Of a stretch of 64,000 nucleotides of DNA, positions 20,956 through 34,863 are shown piece by piece (the stretch's first letter is position 1; each line of letters opens with the position of its first letter). The position numbers were made by a program, and so were the translations under genes. The notes below the pieces were generated by a model, which saw only the letters and a list, made by a program, of their open reading frames with translations, was not told the DNA's origin and made no database searches. The DNA comes from Aquatica leii (Eukaryota; Arthropoda; Insecta; Coleoptera; Lampyridae): NCBI GenBank assembly GCA_035610365.1, contig CM069439.1, forward strand, positions 5,022,001 through 5,086,000, given 5' to 3'.

Positions 20956-23900
20956 ATATTAATTATAGGTAAAAAATGTCAAATTTTACGAATATGACAA
21001 TTTCACAACACTGACAATCTAAGGAGTAATTAATTCCACGAATTTAAGCAGTGCTCCTCATAAGAAAACAAGACACTGTAACAAAAAAATCAGAGAATTA
21101 AAATTGTTTTTAACGTGCGAAACAATTTAAAAAACATTAATTAATTAAATAAATTAATATTGACTAAAAATAATAATAATAAATAATTAATAATACAAAA
21201 TATGGCTAAACACAAATAACAGAAGAAGAAGAAATTGACAGAGCATAATTATATAACGACAGAGACGTTTAAAGCAACTAGCAAATTGTGTAATTGACAT
21301 AATAACAATAGAAAATGTAACATGTAGCCTAAAGCATTTGAAATAAATTATATTTAGGACGAGGATTGTAGATAATACAATTAAGACAATCAAACACAAG
21401 TATATATTGCTTTTATTATACTAACGTTACATATTATATATAACGTTAGTTTAATATGTGACATTAACAAACAACTTTAAAAAGTTTACAAAGAATAGCT
21501 AAATAGTAGAAAATTAGAAATAAAGTAACCAAATCAACAGAAATAAACGATAAAATTATTAAAAAAATTACATTTTCTTATATGTTATAATATTTATTGT
21601 AATAAGTTGTACTGAACAAAGCAATTGATTAATTTTTGGAGCGATCATTAGACTTAAAATTTTTGACTTTAAAGAAAATTAAAATATGTGCAAACTTTTC
21701 ATTACAAAATATTTATTTTAAAAAACCTGTATGTCATCATATACAGAGTTAAATGACACTTCATTTAAAAAAAGTATCTATTGTGATTGCAAAATCCACT
21801 ATAACTGTACGTATACATTAAATAATATCATTAATTAATCTACATCCTATATTTCTGAATTATTTAAAACGTACGTTTTAGAAAGCACTTCATATATTTG
21901 ATATGTTTACAGTTTAGAAAGATCGATCAGAATCAAAATACAGCTTTGGTGCATTAAAAGTTTATATAGTAGCATTACGTATTTAATTCGTTTATAAAAC
22001 GTTACTTTTATTTTGAAATTAAATAATGCAATTTTTATGTTTTGAATTTTTTTTGAAATAATGCATATGCTCGATATTTTATCGGATGTTAATGCTGATG
22101 TTAAAAGGTAATATAATGCAATTTGAAAAGTATTGTAACTAAATTTCAAAACTTAAATTTATTTTTAATTATTGATTTTTATATACTTAACTAAAAACAC
22201 AAGATAAGATAAAATAACAGACAGTTGAATAAAAACAGCACTTACATTTATTTATTCATCACTGTAACCGTATACTGTCCGCGGATAAGATTTTTTTTTA
22301 TTTATCTACACTATTTATTTACACTTAACACAACCGTTATACATTTTATTTATTCAGACCAACATAGTATTTTTAACACTTTAGACTTTTGACTAGACTA
22401 ATCTACATCTTTTGGATACGTTTTATATTTTTATCTTATCTGAGACTAAAACATTCAGTTTTCTCAAAAACTTCAAAAATTTTGGGAACCTTTAAATCCA
22501 TTATAACTCTAGGATTTTTTTTACAGTACAGTACATGTAAAGGTAATTGAATGAAAACCTCTCTAATACGGTTATTTGTTTTTTTTTAATATAGTAACTA
22601 AATTTTAGAATTCTTTTTTTGTTTTTTTTGGATTACGTTTCTTACACAAGTGCAAGTGTAATTTTTTTGTTAAATCTCAGTTGCTGCATTTTTGATGTCC
22701 CCTTCTTTTAAAAACTCTTCTTTGCAATGTATTCATTTTTACTATCTATAAGATCTTTAATTTGCACATTATCAGCAACTATATTTGTTATATCAATGTC
22801 TGATTATTTAATCCTGAGTCTGCTTTCAACTTTTTTCAGTTTTGTTTTCTAAAACTTTGTGTTGACATTCTTTTAAAAGTTTTTTTATAATATGTTTGTT
22901 AAAATTTGTAAGTGTTGCTCTTCTTTTAGTTATTTTAGAAAGTCGATTTTTTTAAATCTTAACGTTTCTACTGACAAATTTAGTTCTGTTGACTTTTATA
23001 TTTAGAACTGTTTAGTATTGATGTACTTTGAACTATTTGGTCTGCTAGTCTTAATGCTTATGTGTTTGCAACTGGTTTCACTTAGTTATTATTTTGTAAT
23101 TATTTTATATGATTTATTACATGTCTTGTTTTACAAGTTGCTGTTTTTGTTGCGGAATAAATCTCGTTCTTTTACCACATCGTTGGCTGACTTTTCATTT
23201 TTGGATTATCTCACAAGAGTTATTCAAAAATATTATAATTGAATTCGGTTTTTCAAATGAATTAAATCGTTTAAGACAGTGGTGAACTTAATTCAGTTAA
23301 GATTTTCCACTTTCGATTTGCACATCAGAACAAATAACAAGAACAATTATGTATAGTACAATGTTGGTAATATTTTTAACGTAAAAAATTATATTTGTAT
23401 TAAAAAAAACAACGCATGGTGTTTTTTTTATTGTCGCAAAATCCTAGGTATATACATGGTGGTATAGATCACCATGTTTATACTATATACTTTTAAATAA
23501 TAATCATTATAACTTATTTTAAGTTTATATAACAAACTGAAATAACAAAAAGATGAAGTCAAAGTTAAGTTTATTATTGCGTAAATAAAAATTAAATAAT
23601 TATTTGTTTATTTAAATAAAGTTTTTTGATAACCAAATATATTAATAAATTGTTTAAATATACTAATATTGTAAATTGAAATTCCAATTTTAGAAATGTT
23701 TTTTTGTTAATGTTAAATTTTTAAACAAAGGAAAGGTACAAAACATACTTATCGTATCGTACGGATTCAATTTTTACTGTCTTAATGTTTAAATTAAATT
23801 TATATTACCATTTAAAATTATAATAAGCTTGAATGGCATTTGTGATAATGCGTAATTAGTAAATAGTATAAGCTGCCTCAAACCTACTAAATTTAATAAT

Positions 23901-26860
23901 TAATTGCTTTAATTGACTTGCTACTATTACAGAACCAAAAATAGTAGGCAATGATTTATTACCCTTAGATTAGAAGATACGGTAGAGATTATAACATATT
24001 AACAAATTACAACGGCAATCAGAATGTAGATTTTATAATTATAATAGTAATTATTTACTGAAACAAAGCTTACAATTTTAATATAAACAAAGAGATAGCT
24101 ACAATTAAAGCAAATTTTTCTTTGCAATTCATTTATTCGAATAACGATTTTAAAACTTTTTAAAGGCATGAAGTGCACTTATTTTAAAAGCTTCATAATG
24201 TAAGTCTGATGCATATAAAAACTGAGAAGTGCTTTACAAATAAAGAAATTCAAGTAGATATTATTGACCATTACACAGCTTACACCCTCGTTTAAAATAT
24301 TTTTTATTTCCTTGATGCATATTAATGGAAAAAATGCATCTTTTGTAAAATAATGCAAATTTTCACTGGTTATGAATAAAGAAAGTATTAATTCTATTAT
24401 GTGCAATCTCGTGTTCAATACAATGTTTCAGATTTTATACTTATGTAAAAAATTATTTAAAAAATTTTTTAAACAAAAGTTAATCATAATAGTTTTTTTT
24501 ATAATGTATGTATTTATAGTAACATGATGATGTTTTAACACATACTTAAATTTAAAAATTAAATTTTTAGTTTTTTTTCTAAACTAAGTAAGCAATTTTT
24601 AAAGAATAGCACTACTGTTTACGATAACATTTAAAATTCAGAAAATGTATATTTAGGTATTTAAGTTACATATATTTGATTTTAAGACGGCATTAACGTT
24701 AAATTATCATAAGCATATTATAAGCATGTAATAATGTATTTTTTTAATACAAACAATCATACATCTCTTATATACACTTAGAAATGGGGTTTAATACAAA
24801 TTGCTATTTTTAAACTACGTTCATTCAAACCTAATGAAAAAATCAAAGTGCAATTTTAATTTGATATTTAAAAATAATCTCAAACCAAAGTTTATAGTAT
24901 ATATTTTGAAAATTTGTTTATTAAACAAGTATAAAAAAAGTTTACAATTTTAATTAAAAAATTAATAAATCTAGTAATTCAAATTGGTAAAATAGTGTGA
25001 ATACATAGCATAACAATTTATTATTTATGTAATTAGAACTTAATTATTCTAATATAAATTTTAAATTTAAATTAAATAATGAAATGAATCAAATCTATTT
25101 GTCGTTACAAATTTAATTTAACAATTTGATTTTTATTCATTTTTATTGTGGTTATTAAATGAAATTTGTACCACAGTTTTAAACAATTGACCAGAAATAT
25201 TAAAACAGAAATTAAAAGCTTACAATTTTGTTTAATTATTTTTGTATTCCTAAATATATTTGATGTTAAGTACAGAATTAGCAATTATAACAATTTCTTT
25301 GACAATTTTAATATATTTTAAATGAAGATAACAAAAATTATATATACTTAAAATATATGTATTTGACAAGCTACATTTATCTCAAACAGTTTTTAAAATT
25401 AGAATTTAAATTACCAATATTTAAAGGACATTATGATCATTAGCTTATGTTTTTAATTAGGTCTGTTAACAAATACAGTTTAACAAAGCATGTCTGAGTA
25501 GTTTAATTTTATTTAGGGTATTCAAAAATCATGTAAAAGTTGTTTCTAAAATCAAAGTTTTTCATTAGAAACTAGCGCAAGCATATACAAACTTTCTTGA
25601 TAAATTGTCAACAGGTTTGTCTCCTCATAAAAATAAAAATTTACTAATGAAAACTTTAAATAAATTTTAAATTAGTTCCACATTTACAAAAAAGTTAGAC
25701 ATTTTAATCAAGCAAAGAATTACATATTTTAAATTAAAAATATTAAATAAAAATTAAAGCAAACAAAATAAATGAAATTTTTTTAATTACATTTTATTTT
25801 GTTTTGAGATTTAGTTATTAAGCAAAAAAATTAGTTGCATTTTTTCTTAATTCATTGAAATTTCTATAAAGAAGAGCATACAATATATAAAAATGTAACA
25901 TTTTTTACAAATATTCCTATTAAATAGATTTTATAAAATATAAACTTTCTAGTAATTATTTTAGAACCGATCATAATAACGTTTTTATAAACAGTATTTA
26001 TGAATGGTTACTTGACATTTGTCATGATCGTCATTATGTTTATTAACAATCTTATCACAATTAACGCGATTTGATACATGGAATACCTCCGAGGATATCA
26101 AGTTATCAACCTCAATTTCGATGTGTTTATTGCGTGTCAACAAATTTTGATTTTTGTTATAGACCATAATCAATTAAATTAGAAAAAAATGATCATTACT
26201 AAAAATGTTTAATACTGCGCTTTCTAAAAAAGTTAACAATTAAGTTACAAGATGATCAAGAATGTAATTATAATTTTTTTAATAGCATTATTAGGTGCCA
26301 AAAAAATTTGTACATTAATGATTGTATTGATGAAGTGATCACATTGCCACTATGGGGCGAATGGGTACATAGGTATCATTTTAAAAATCGATAACTTAAA
26401 AACTAATAAGAATATTGAAGTGAAATTTAGAATATATAATAATGAATAAATTAAGTTTATTTTGTGTAATGTATTTATTAAATATTACAGTAACAATATA
26501 AAAATAAGCATAGTAAATGTAAAATTTCAAGTTTAATGAATATAATTATAATTTGAAAAAAAAAATAATTTGAGAAAATACTAAATAATAATAATGGTAC
26601 TAACGATAAGTGCTTAATATTTAGGGGAAAACCTTTTTACATTTTTTGTGTTTTCTTAGTAAACTCAATTAATATTGGACATGTTGGACGGGGGTGCTGG
26701 ATTTTCCCATATTATTTGTTAATTTTTAATATCAACTACCTTTAACGAAACTAAAGAAGAAATTAAAAAAAATTGCGTCTGAAATAAAATCATTTTTGCT
26801 ATCACAGCCCCATTTTACGTATAATATCATTTGTATGACATCTGATATATCAATAATCAA
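20956..26860. other. AT-rich desert, no recognisable gene
   Basis: Very AT-rich over nearly 6 kb. It includes small hairpins: CTAACGTTA...TAACGTTAG at 21421-21449 and ACATGGTG...CACCATGT at 23454-23477. The minus strand of 22680-23110 has short coding-like stretches (for example NVQIKDLIDSKNEYIAKKSF), but I cannot assign them. Nothing else supported. Confidence 0.5.
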
Positions 26861-26864
26861 TTTT

Positions 26865-27350
26865 TAGGATTTTTTTTATCGACTAATTTAGAACTTGTTT
26901 TTATTTCTTTAACAGTCATTTTATCAGGGTAATATTCCGCTTTGGCCTCAGCTAACTTTTTATAAGATAGCAGCTTTCTTTACCTCTTCTCATCTAGGGC
27001 ATTTTTTATTAGTCTATATTTGTCTCTAGATATGTTTATATTGATGTACATGGCTAAAGCTTCACTTTAGTTTTTAAGTCCATAGGCTATCTTTTAAATT
27101 GAATAATAAAATGGTTAATTTTTTAATAATATTTCCATGTTTTGACTTACCAATCGACTTTAATGCTTGTACGTGTGAGAAACCAATTGAATCTAGTCCA
27201 GATATTAATTTTGTAGCCTTTGTTTTCTTTGTTATCTCGGAAGACTCATCATATATTTTACAAGGTCTGCCTCTTTTTGATTCTGAAAGTGTAGATATTT
27301 CTGGTGTTGATCCTTGTGTATGATCAAAACCAAAGACAAACTCTGTCTTT
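26865..27350 (-). pseudogene. Family U relic, N-terminal part
   Basis: The minus strand reads KTEFVFGFDHTQGSTPEIS, then SKRGRPCKIYDESSEITKKT (an RGRP basic stretch), and after a frameshift SEALAMYININISRDKYRL, then SYKKLAEAKAEYYPDKMTVKE. From familiarity, these are the N-terminal blocks of the same uncharacterised arthropod family seen at 3185-3332/10091-10556 and 40740-41275; linking them to one protein rests on memory, as no overlap exists within the window. The RGRP motif suggests DNA contact (AT-hook-like), as inference only. Confidence 0.5.
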
Positions 27351-28735
27351 AACCAATCTTAGTTATTTGATATAAATCGATCTTTCCTTTTTGATGCTGC
27401 AGTTCATTTTGATTTAAATGTACGCAAAAATATTTTTTTTATATTACCATTGAAAAAGTATTATAGGGGTTCAAAATGTCGCCTATAATAAAGTTAAGAA
27501 TAGTTTGTTTATAAATATTAAATTTTAAGTCGTTATAACAAATTAACGGAAAGACTTACAGGAAATATAATAACAGAAGAAATATTTAGGTTTTAATGAT
27601 GCATAATTAACTGATATTTTAGTAAAATGATCAACTTCACACAAAGTCATATTAATCAAAGTTGGAAGTGTTTTATCGTAATAAAAAAACCGGTGTAATC
27701 ACCACACAACCATCATATTTTTTTATGGTTATGTTTTCATAAAACCACTTTGAAGTGATATGTACACGTTTGTATTGACTTCTTAGCATGCTATAACTTT
27801 TTTGAAATATTGCAAATTGAGCTTATGTTGACATATCGACTAGCTCCTATATTTGTGCGCTTTGATATTGCTTTTCCCTTTAGTAAATCAGTAAAAATTA
27901 TTATTTTTAACGTATCTTGCTTTCTTTTCAAGATTTGGAATTTTTTTCTAAAAAAAATCGTCGCAGGCAGGATTCGAACTTAGATTATATTTCTGAATTT
28001 ATATTAAATTATAAATAAAATATCTAATAAACTGTTGATGCTAGAAAATTTTTTTATTTGAACAAATTGTTATGAAGAATTATCTCTATAAGAAACTATA
28101 AAAATAATTCGAATAATTAACATACATACAAATTATATAAGAAAAACTGTTAAAAATGGCGGGTACACTTACTTCCAAGTTTTTCATCAAACCCATCTTT
28201 TGATAGAACAGAGACACACACAGACACTCAAAGTTTTTTTTTGTCAAAAATACATTTTTTTGATTTAGTTGACTTTGAAACGTAAAATTATGCAAAAAAA
28301 AATTTTTTAATAAACTTGCGATTGCTGTACTTTCTGTATAGGAAATTAAAAAAAACTGATAATGAGTGACGGTTTCAGGACTAACCTCATCGATGGGACA
28401 AGAAGGAATGAGAATGCATTAGTATTATAGAACATTTATTTGAATCAATGCGCGGTAATTCCGTTCTTTTCCCACGAAAAAAATATAATACGCAAATAAA
28501 AACTTTTAGTTGTTTATGAACTTTTACCATAAATTAAAATACCGATAGTTGCTAAAAGTTCAGTTATATTTGGTTAATTATATAACAAATTTAAATGATA
28601 GATTTCAATCAAATTGAAGAAAACAAATAAGAGAGATTTTAACATAAATTTAAATTCAAATCGAAGAAATAAAGTCAAATCCAAAGTTTAGAAAGTCGTT
28701 AACAACAGTCAGATCCTTAGCCCAAATTTATGCCA
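27351..28735. other. No recognisable gene; tRNA-like remnant
   Basis: Mostly AT-rich. On the minus strand 27957-27985 reads GTTCGAATCCTGCCTGCGAC, which resembles a tRNA T-loop (Pol III B box) plus 3' acceptor strand, but the T-stem 5' side does not pair and no anticodon arm is visible. The remainder shows nothing supported. Confidence 0.4.
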
Positions 28736-28739
28736 GAAA

Positions 28740-30245
28740 ACTAACTATGGAAAGCAAGAAGTGATCCTTGATAATCCTCAAGTGGTTTAGGCCAAAAATA
28801 CTGATTGCTAGCACGTTCATACTTTAAACATTTAACGATGTACTCATCATTAGAAGTCTTTTCTGTAACCGGTCCTACATACTTTATAATTCTTTCTAGG
28901 ACAGTACTTCATCTACGAATTAACCTCAATGGTTAAATGATTTAGGTTTACTTCCTCTAATGGATTAATGTTTTTCTCTAGGAAATCTATATCGTCATCT
29001 GAGCACTGACAAATATCTTTTATTTTGCCATCATCTTTTTCACTTTTGCTAAACAAAATTTCTGAAACCACCCTCCTTTTTTTTGGAAGCTTTCTGCTTT
29101 TTGAGATTCTACTTTTGCAATTTTTCTGTAGTTTCATGTCGTGTTATAACTTCTGCCTCAGTTGCAACTGGTATTTTCTTTTTTGGAGCAATCTTAGGAT
29201 GCTGTTTAATTGTCTCAAGTAAAAAATCTTAAAAATTGACCCAATTTACAGTGGCTCTTGTTTTTGGTCTGCAGCAATAAAAGCATTTTGATCAGAATTC
29301 TTTGAGTTTTCCATCTCTTTTAGGCATTCGGGCAAAACTTTTTTGTGAAATGAAGTCAGCATTAAAAGTAAAGATACCAGCTCTTCTAAAAACATTCTTA
29401 ATCATTTCTGGCTTGAGGTTTTTACAAAAGTTTCGTATTAACTGTAAAAAAGTAGTTTTGGGAATTTTTACGCCAATATTTTGGCTTTGCCACGCTGTTA
29501 GTCTTTGATCCCAAATATTTTTAAAAGATATAAATACAGCCAAATCTAAAGGTTGAAGAAGGCCTGATGTAGGAAGGTAATTTGAGTATTGTAATATTAT
29601 TAGCTTTTGTTAGTTGTACCACTCTTTGGCCAACATGATCGTCATAGATGAAGAGGTTTTTGAAGATTTATTGCCAAAATAAATATTTGTTGTATGTAAC
29701 TTAAGAATATATCAGACTTTATCCAAGCATTAGTGCTTGCCGCATACACTAGCTTATCATCATCTGCACTACTTGCCATCCATTGATCCTAGACAACTTT
29801 TCCTTTGAAAACTATTATGTACTCCTAATGCACTATCTGTCTATAAATTGTGGCATTTTCTTTCCTAGAACTTTTTCTTACACGCGAACATGCTGTACCT
29901 TTTGATCTCGCTACTTTTTTTCTTAAGGTATCAATAGAAAGATTGGTCTCATCTAAGTTGCATATTTGAATAACAAGGTCATTGAGATGCAGTTTGCATA
30001 AGGTGGAATTCAATAGCTTAAAATACTCTCTAATTACGAACGGATCAGTTATTTTTTTACGTAAGTATTCTACTCGCTGCGGTTTCATTATGGATAATTT
30101 GTGTCGCACTTTAAAATTTGTAAACCAATCAGACCCTAAAGCGTGATTTTTGAATGGAGTTACTAATTTATTTTAGGCAACAAATTCGCACATCAGTTGC
30201 ATTTCAACGCTCTAACGTTCGGTTACCATCAGCTGACGCAGGTTT
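28740..30245 (-). pseudogene. pogo/Tigger-type transposase relic (DDE_1, CENP-B-like)
   Basis: Collinear minus-strand pieces in domain order. The CENP-B-type DNA-binding end (PFKNHALGSDWFTNFKVRH, about 30165-30110) is followed by KLSIMKPQRVEYLRKK and the first catalytic block ICNLDETNLSI (about 29960). Next come KGTACSRVRK, the second block IYDDHVGQRVVQL (about 29640), LLQPLDLAVFISFKNIWD (about 29555-29500) with the third Asp, and the helical C-terminal RRAGIFTFNADFI. The tail KYVGPVTEKTSNDEYIVKCL (about 28890) is a C-terminal extension seen in several arthropod pogo-like proteins. Frames change several times and stops occur. Terminal repeats were not located. Confidence 0.78.
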
Positions 30246-30469
30246 AACATCGGATTGATAGTTAATTTTCATAATAATACAAATTATTTTTGCTGAAAGC
30301 CAAGTATTCTACATGATTTTGGTTCATGTTCTAAACCTATCAATTTATACAGACATGAGATAGCAAAAGCGAGTCATACATGGTTAAAGCGACGTTTAGT
30401 GGTAGTATATTTACTAATTTATGTTAGACAAACATATTTTTTAATAGTTTATTGAAAATCATTTATTCT

Positions 30470-31010
30470 ATTGCAATTCTGGGTCTAAATGAAGACCCTG
30501 GTGCTTAACAAAGCTTGAGTTATTAAAGTTGCTTATAAATTTTGAATAAAAATCATACCAGCAGTTTTTGCCTCGTTGAGTTGTAACTTATTGTTTTTAA
30601 ACCAATGTAGTACTTTTGACTATACTTCTAATAATTTGCGTTGTAATTTATTTCAATTACAATGTGACATAAATAAAGTAGTGTCATCTGTAAAAAGTAC
30701 TACTATCGTAATTTTTTTTATACAATATGTCAAGTCATTAATGTATATATAAAATAACGTAGCGCTTAAGAACGTATGTAATCAAAGTTTTGCAATAAGC
30801 AATTCGTGAGATATGCAGTTAAATGTTTTTTAAAGATCGCAAAATAATGATCCTAAGTATTTTCATTTTTTTAACTGTCTATTATTAAATTTAATAATTC
30901 AATGACTGCATTGTTTGTCGATTTATTTGCCTTAGTTGTAAATTTCAAAATAGCGATTGATCTGCGATGTTAATACTGTTTTAAATTTCTTGAAATTATT
31001 AGAACAATTG
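30470..31010 (-). pseudogene. LINE reverse transcriptase fragment (CR1/Jockey/I-type)
   Basis: The minus strand shows, in order, NKSTNNAVIELLNLIIDS (the G..K.S..DAV block), CDL-stop-KTFNCISHELLIAKL (motif A, with Asp changed to Asn), ATLFYIYINDLTYCIKK (motif B' end), VVLFTDDTTLF (motif C) and LHWFKNNKLQLN. Stops and frameshifts are frequent. Endonuclease and 3' end were not found, so this is an isolated fragment, unrelated to the R1-type LINE on the left. Confidence 0.72.
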
Positions 31011-32044
31011 ATATTGGCTTGAAATTGTCAAATTATATTTAATTACTCTTTAAAACTTGCAGGATATTGTTTTGAAACGGTAAAATTTATGTTTTGCATA
31101 AAAATTAAAATTGTTCTATAATTATTTATACTACTTGAATTAGGTTAGCTAGCTAAAATACCCTAATTACTAAGCTTCCGTACTTTAGAACTCTAATTAT
31201 ACTTCGACCACGAAACCAATTTTATGGATACAAATATTATTTTAATTAATATAAATATTTAAAAAAAAATAAAAACAAGAATCACGTTACTGAAAATTAA
31301 ATAAAATAATAGTTTTTAATTTTAAAACATTTATTTTTTTTAACAGTTAATTAACGAATTCGCAAAGAAATGTTAGTTTTGTTTTGTTTATAACTGTTAA
31401 TTAAATATTAAATAAATAATTGTTTCAACATTTATACTTCAAGCGTAAAAATTAAAGTAAAAATTATCAATAGGTTGCAGGTGCGCATTTTCCGGAAAAT
31501 TTATGTCTTATCATTCTGACATTGTAAATATATTTTTTATCTCCTAACGTCCAGTTTACATTTATCAACCAAATTTGTTACCGACAGAGATATATTTTAT
31601 TTGCGTTTTGAATTAAAACTACAAGATCTATTATATACTAAATATTAATAAATCGCAGCGTATCAACTAATTTTACAATCGCTTAACGCAAGAACAATTC
31701 GATTCTTTAAGTTAGTTAAAGCGGATTATTGATTTGTGTTGAAACAATTCTCTATTACTACGTTTAAGTTTTTTTTACTGTTAAGGATTTGATTAATACG
31801 AGGATGTAGTTTTTTTTACAAAGTGGACTTTAACTGAAAGTAAAATAAAATAATTTTGAAAATTATAAAATCATTTTGTCAGTTTTTCATAAATTTTCTA
31901 ATTGTTTATGTTGTTTTTTTTTGTTTTCATGTTTATGTGGTTTTGTCGATTTCTATACTTTAAGGTTTCATAAATATTTTACGTTGTGGTGAAACCGTTT
32001 TTCATTAAAGAAGAAACAAATTTAACGAAAAAGAAAGAAAAGTT
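31011..32044. other. AT-rich, no recognisable gene
   Basis: No motif seen on either strand. It should contain the left end of the Harbinger element that follows, but I could not find a convincing terminal repeat. Confidence 0.45.
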
Positions 32045-33150
32045 GTTGGGGGAGGTTGGTTGGCCAATCATTTTGATAAAGGCAACGGGAACTTGTTCAA
32101 GGAACTGAAAATATATTTAAACTTTATAAGAATGAACAAAACAAATTTTGAAAACCATTTGAAGTTAATAGAAAACTGTATCAAAAAAGCAGATACCAAC
32201 CTGCGGCAAGTTATATCTGCACGTCATCAACTGATTGTCACTTAACTATTTCTTGCAACAGGTAATACTTACCGTATTCTAATGTACGACTTTGGAATAT
32301 CGGAATCTGCGATCTGTCTGTTTGTTCCAAAAGTACGTAAAACAAAAATTTACAGAAAGAGTGTTTTAACACCACACCAAAATGCCTCAATGTTGCAAAT
32401 GATTTAAAATTTGGAACTGGAAATTGCTTAGCAGCTATGGATGCAAAACATAACTTTTCGACTTCCATAAATAGCAGATTCTATGTTTTACAACTATAAA
32501 AGGCAACATAACCGTTATAATTTCTTTTATGTTGATGTTTGAACTAATAGTCGGATCTGACAGAGGTGTATTTAGAAATGTACCTTATGTGCAGCGATTA
32601 TTGACAATAAAATCAATATTTCTTAGATTTCTGCCCTGCCTAAAAAAAACAAAGAGGTACAATTTGTTATAGTTGCCGATGCCGCGTTTTCAATAGCAAC
32701 AAACATTTAATACCATATCCATTTTGCAATAGGTCACACGAGCAAAGAATTTATAATAATAGATAAGTTAACAGAGCTCGACGTGTAGTAGAAAATGCAT
32801 TTGGCATTTTAGATAATAGATTTCGAGTGCATCTTACAACAATATTTTTAAATGGTGACAAAGTGCAAGACATAACTTTAACTTGCTGTGCCTTACACAC
32901 AACTTGTTAAATAAAGAATGCGAAAGTCAATATAGTGAAATTGAAGATTTCGACAGAAGCAGGGTATTTCAAAATAGATTAAGTCAACAAGTTGGAAACA
33001 GACCTAAAAATGCAACTCTTGATATTCGACAAGAAGTGTGGCATGGCAGAATGAACTGTAACGTGAAGTGCAGTAAACGTCATTTGATCTTTGGACGTAT
33101 TTCTTTTGTGGAAGACCAGGTATTTGAGTTTGTTTTATTTTGTGTTCTTT
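32045..33150 (+). pseudogene. PIF/Harbinger transposase relic (HARBI1-like, DDE_4)
   Basis: Plus-strand blocks in order: FRMNKTNFENHLKLIE and KKADTNLRQVISARHQLIVT (N-terminal helical region, 32110-32243), LFLATGNTYRILMYDFGISE (32250-32305), a degraded first Asp block YVDV (about 32530), VIVADAAFSIATN (second Asp, about 32670-32710) and RRVVENAFGILDNRFRVHL (about 32780-32835). The last carries the conserved Glu (E of VVENAF), and LTCCALHNLLNKE follows. All three catalytic positions can be placed, but frameshifts and stops break the gene in at least four places. A convergent MADF gene follows, as expected for Harbinger elements, which encode a second DNA-binding protein. Confidence 0.82.
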
Positions 33151-33387
33151 AAGATCATTTAAGTAATTTTGCATTGGGTTATTAAGTTATTTCATGTTTT
33201 TAAATTCATTTTAAGTGTAAATTGTTCTTTGTTAAGTATATAGTTAGTGCGTATCCACTTAAATCATTTAGGTCGGTTTTATTGCCATAGGTTTCAAGTA
33301 CATTTTGTGATTTATTATTTCCGACAGTCATTATCAATATTGAGTTTTAAAGATTAAGATTGTAACTAAATCTTTTGCTTTGGTTAT

Positions 33388-34476
33388 TTACTTTTGGTTA
33401 TCTTTTGATAGCTTACGCGTACTGCATTTTGATTGAATTTTACATCTTTTTTTCACCTCTTTGTTGTACTGTTGGTCTCTTTCATGAAGATTTACGTAAC
33501 TAGTTGTAACGTTGGAGGTGGTACTAAAGTGATAAAAGAGTTGATTTTTGTTTTTAGAAGATAATTTTCTTAAGTCTGCAGACTTCAAAGATACTTAATT
33601 CCGAGGATGTAGTTACGGTGGGTTTCAGTTCTTAATACGTGGGTAGTACTGTCTAGAAGGTTATAGCGGCTTCAATAAAAGTTAAATGAATGGAGCAGCT
33701 TTTGCATGCAACATACTTTTAGTTTATAAACGGTTAATTTAGTTAGTTATTTGAAATTATTATTACAACAATCAATATCAGTATTTTGATTCTGATAGTC
33801 AAAAACACTATTTAATAGTTTTCGTTTTAATGACTTTTATTTATTTTGATGTTGTATCTACGATATTAATAGCCTGCAAAAAGTAGTTTTTCCATCGAGT
33901 CATCTGACGTTTCTAAGTTACTACTTTTCTTTTTTTTATTTTTATTTTCATGATAGATTGTGCTAGCTATATAGATTGTATTATATTGGCTTAACATACT
34001 AGTATCTTCCGTTTTATTGAATATAAATGAGTCTACATTTTCATCAGTGCCTATTATATTAGTATTTTCTAAATCAATATATTCCTAGAAGCATTAAAAA
34101 CATAAACAAATATATAATAAATAAACATATAAGAAATTGAACTTGCATGATGATTGAGGACTTTTAAAGTAGATGTACTCCATCGTACCGGATAACTTTT
34201 GTCACATAATAATTCCAGTCAAGAAAATACCACAGTTTAAGATGATTTTATTTTGTATTTTTTTTTGGTATTGTGTTTTTATGCAGTGTATTTTTTTACC
34301 ACGACAACCGTTAAGTTGCATGCTCTTTTGTTATTAAAAGTAATGCAAATATTTCTGTAAGCAGCTTTCTTTTTATCTTTATTTTTGTACTCTGCTAAAG
34401 ATACCATATACAAGCAAGGTTTACTTTCGTACAATTTCATGAAACGTTTTCTTTTGTCCAAGCACATTTGTCGCAC
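33388..34476 (-). pseudogene. MADF-domain protein relic, likely Harbinger accessory protein
   Basis: The N-terminus (34476-34279) reads KLYESKPCLYMVSLAEYKNK followed by DKKKAAYRNI, the first helices of a MADF/Myb-like DNA-binding domain. Further left, short pieces (SDDSMEKLLFAG near 33890, and the 33588-33388 segment starting MKSADLRKLSSKN) may be its middle and C-terminal parts. The gene points towards the transposase. In studied Harbinger elements such a protein carries the transposase to DNA and into the nucleus. The parts are separated by stops or possibly introns, and the link of the left pieces to the MADF domain is uncertain. Confidence 0.6.
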
Positions 34477-34729
34477 GTCGTCTCTATTTTAGATTATTAA
34501 TATTAATAAATCAACAAACAATTACAAATATTGCACACAAAAGTATAAACTCAAATACAAAATAAATGATACATATATTTTTGATATTTTTATGTCAAAT
34601 TTTTGTATTGGTATCACTGAAATAATATGAATTGTTACTAAAAATCGCAAAAACGCCCAATAAAATTGCATGAGAAATAGGACGTGTTCTATTAAAAAAA
34701 ATTGCATATGTCGCACGAGCGTTTTATGC

Positions 34730-34797
34730 ATTACACAAAGCAATTAGTTGCAGCAGTCAGTTGCTGCATTTCATTGCATAGAAAAAATCTTTTGTGT
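34730..34797. repeat. Inverted repeat upstream of MADF gene
   Basis: ATTACACAAA (34731) and TTTTGTGTAAT (34790) are complementary, and between them TGCAGCA and TTGCTGCA form a further hairpin. Could be part of a Harbinger terminus; not proven. Confidence 0.45.
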
Positions 34798-34863
34798 AAT
34801 GTCAGCTTTAGGGTTTTGCTTCTCTTCTTGCTGTGTTAATTTCTATATGTTGCTAATTTGGTA

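Noticed and set aside
22680-23110. Coding-like minus-strand stretches (for example NVQIKDLIDSKNEYIAKKSF)
   Set aside because: Suggestive composition but no family could be named and the frame breaks every few dozen bases.
21421-23477. Small hairpins at 21421-21449 and 23454-23477 as regulatory or RNA genes
   Set aside because: Short AT-rich stems without conserved context; listed only as structure in the desert entry.
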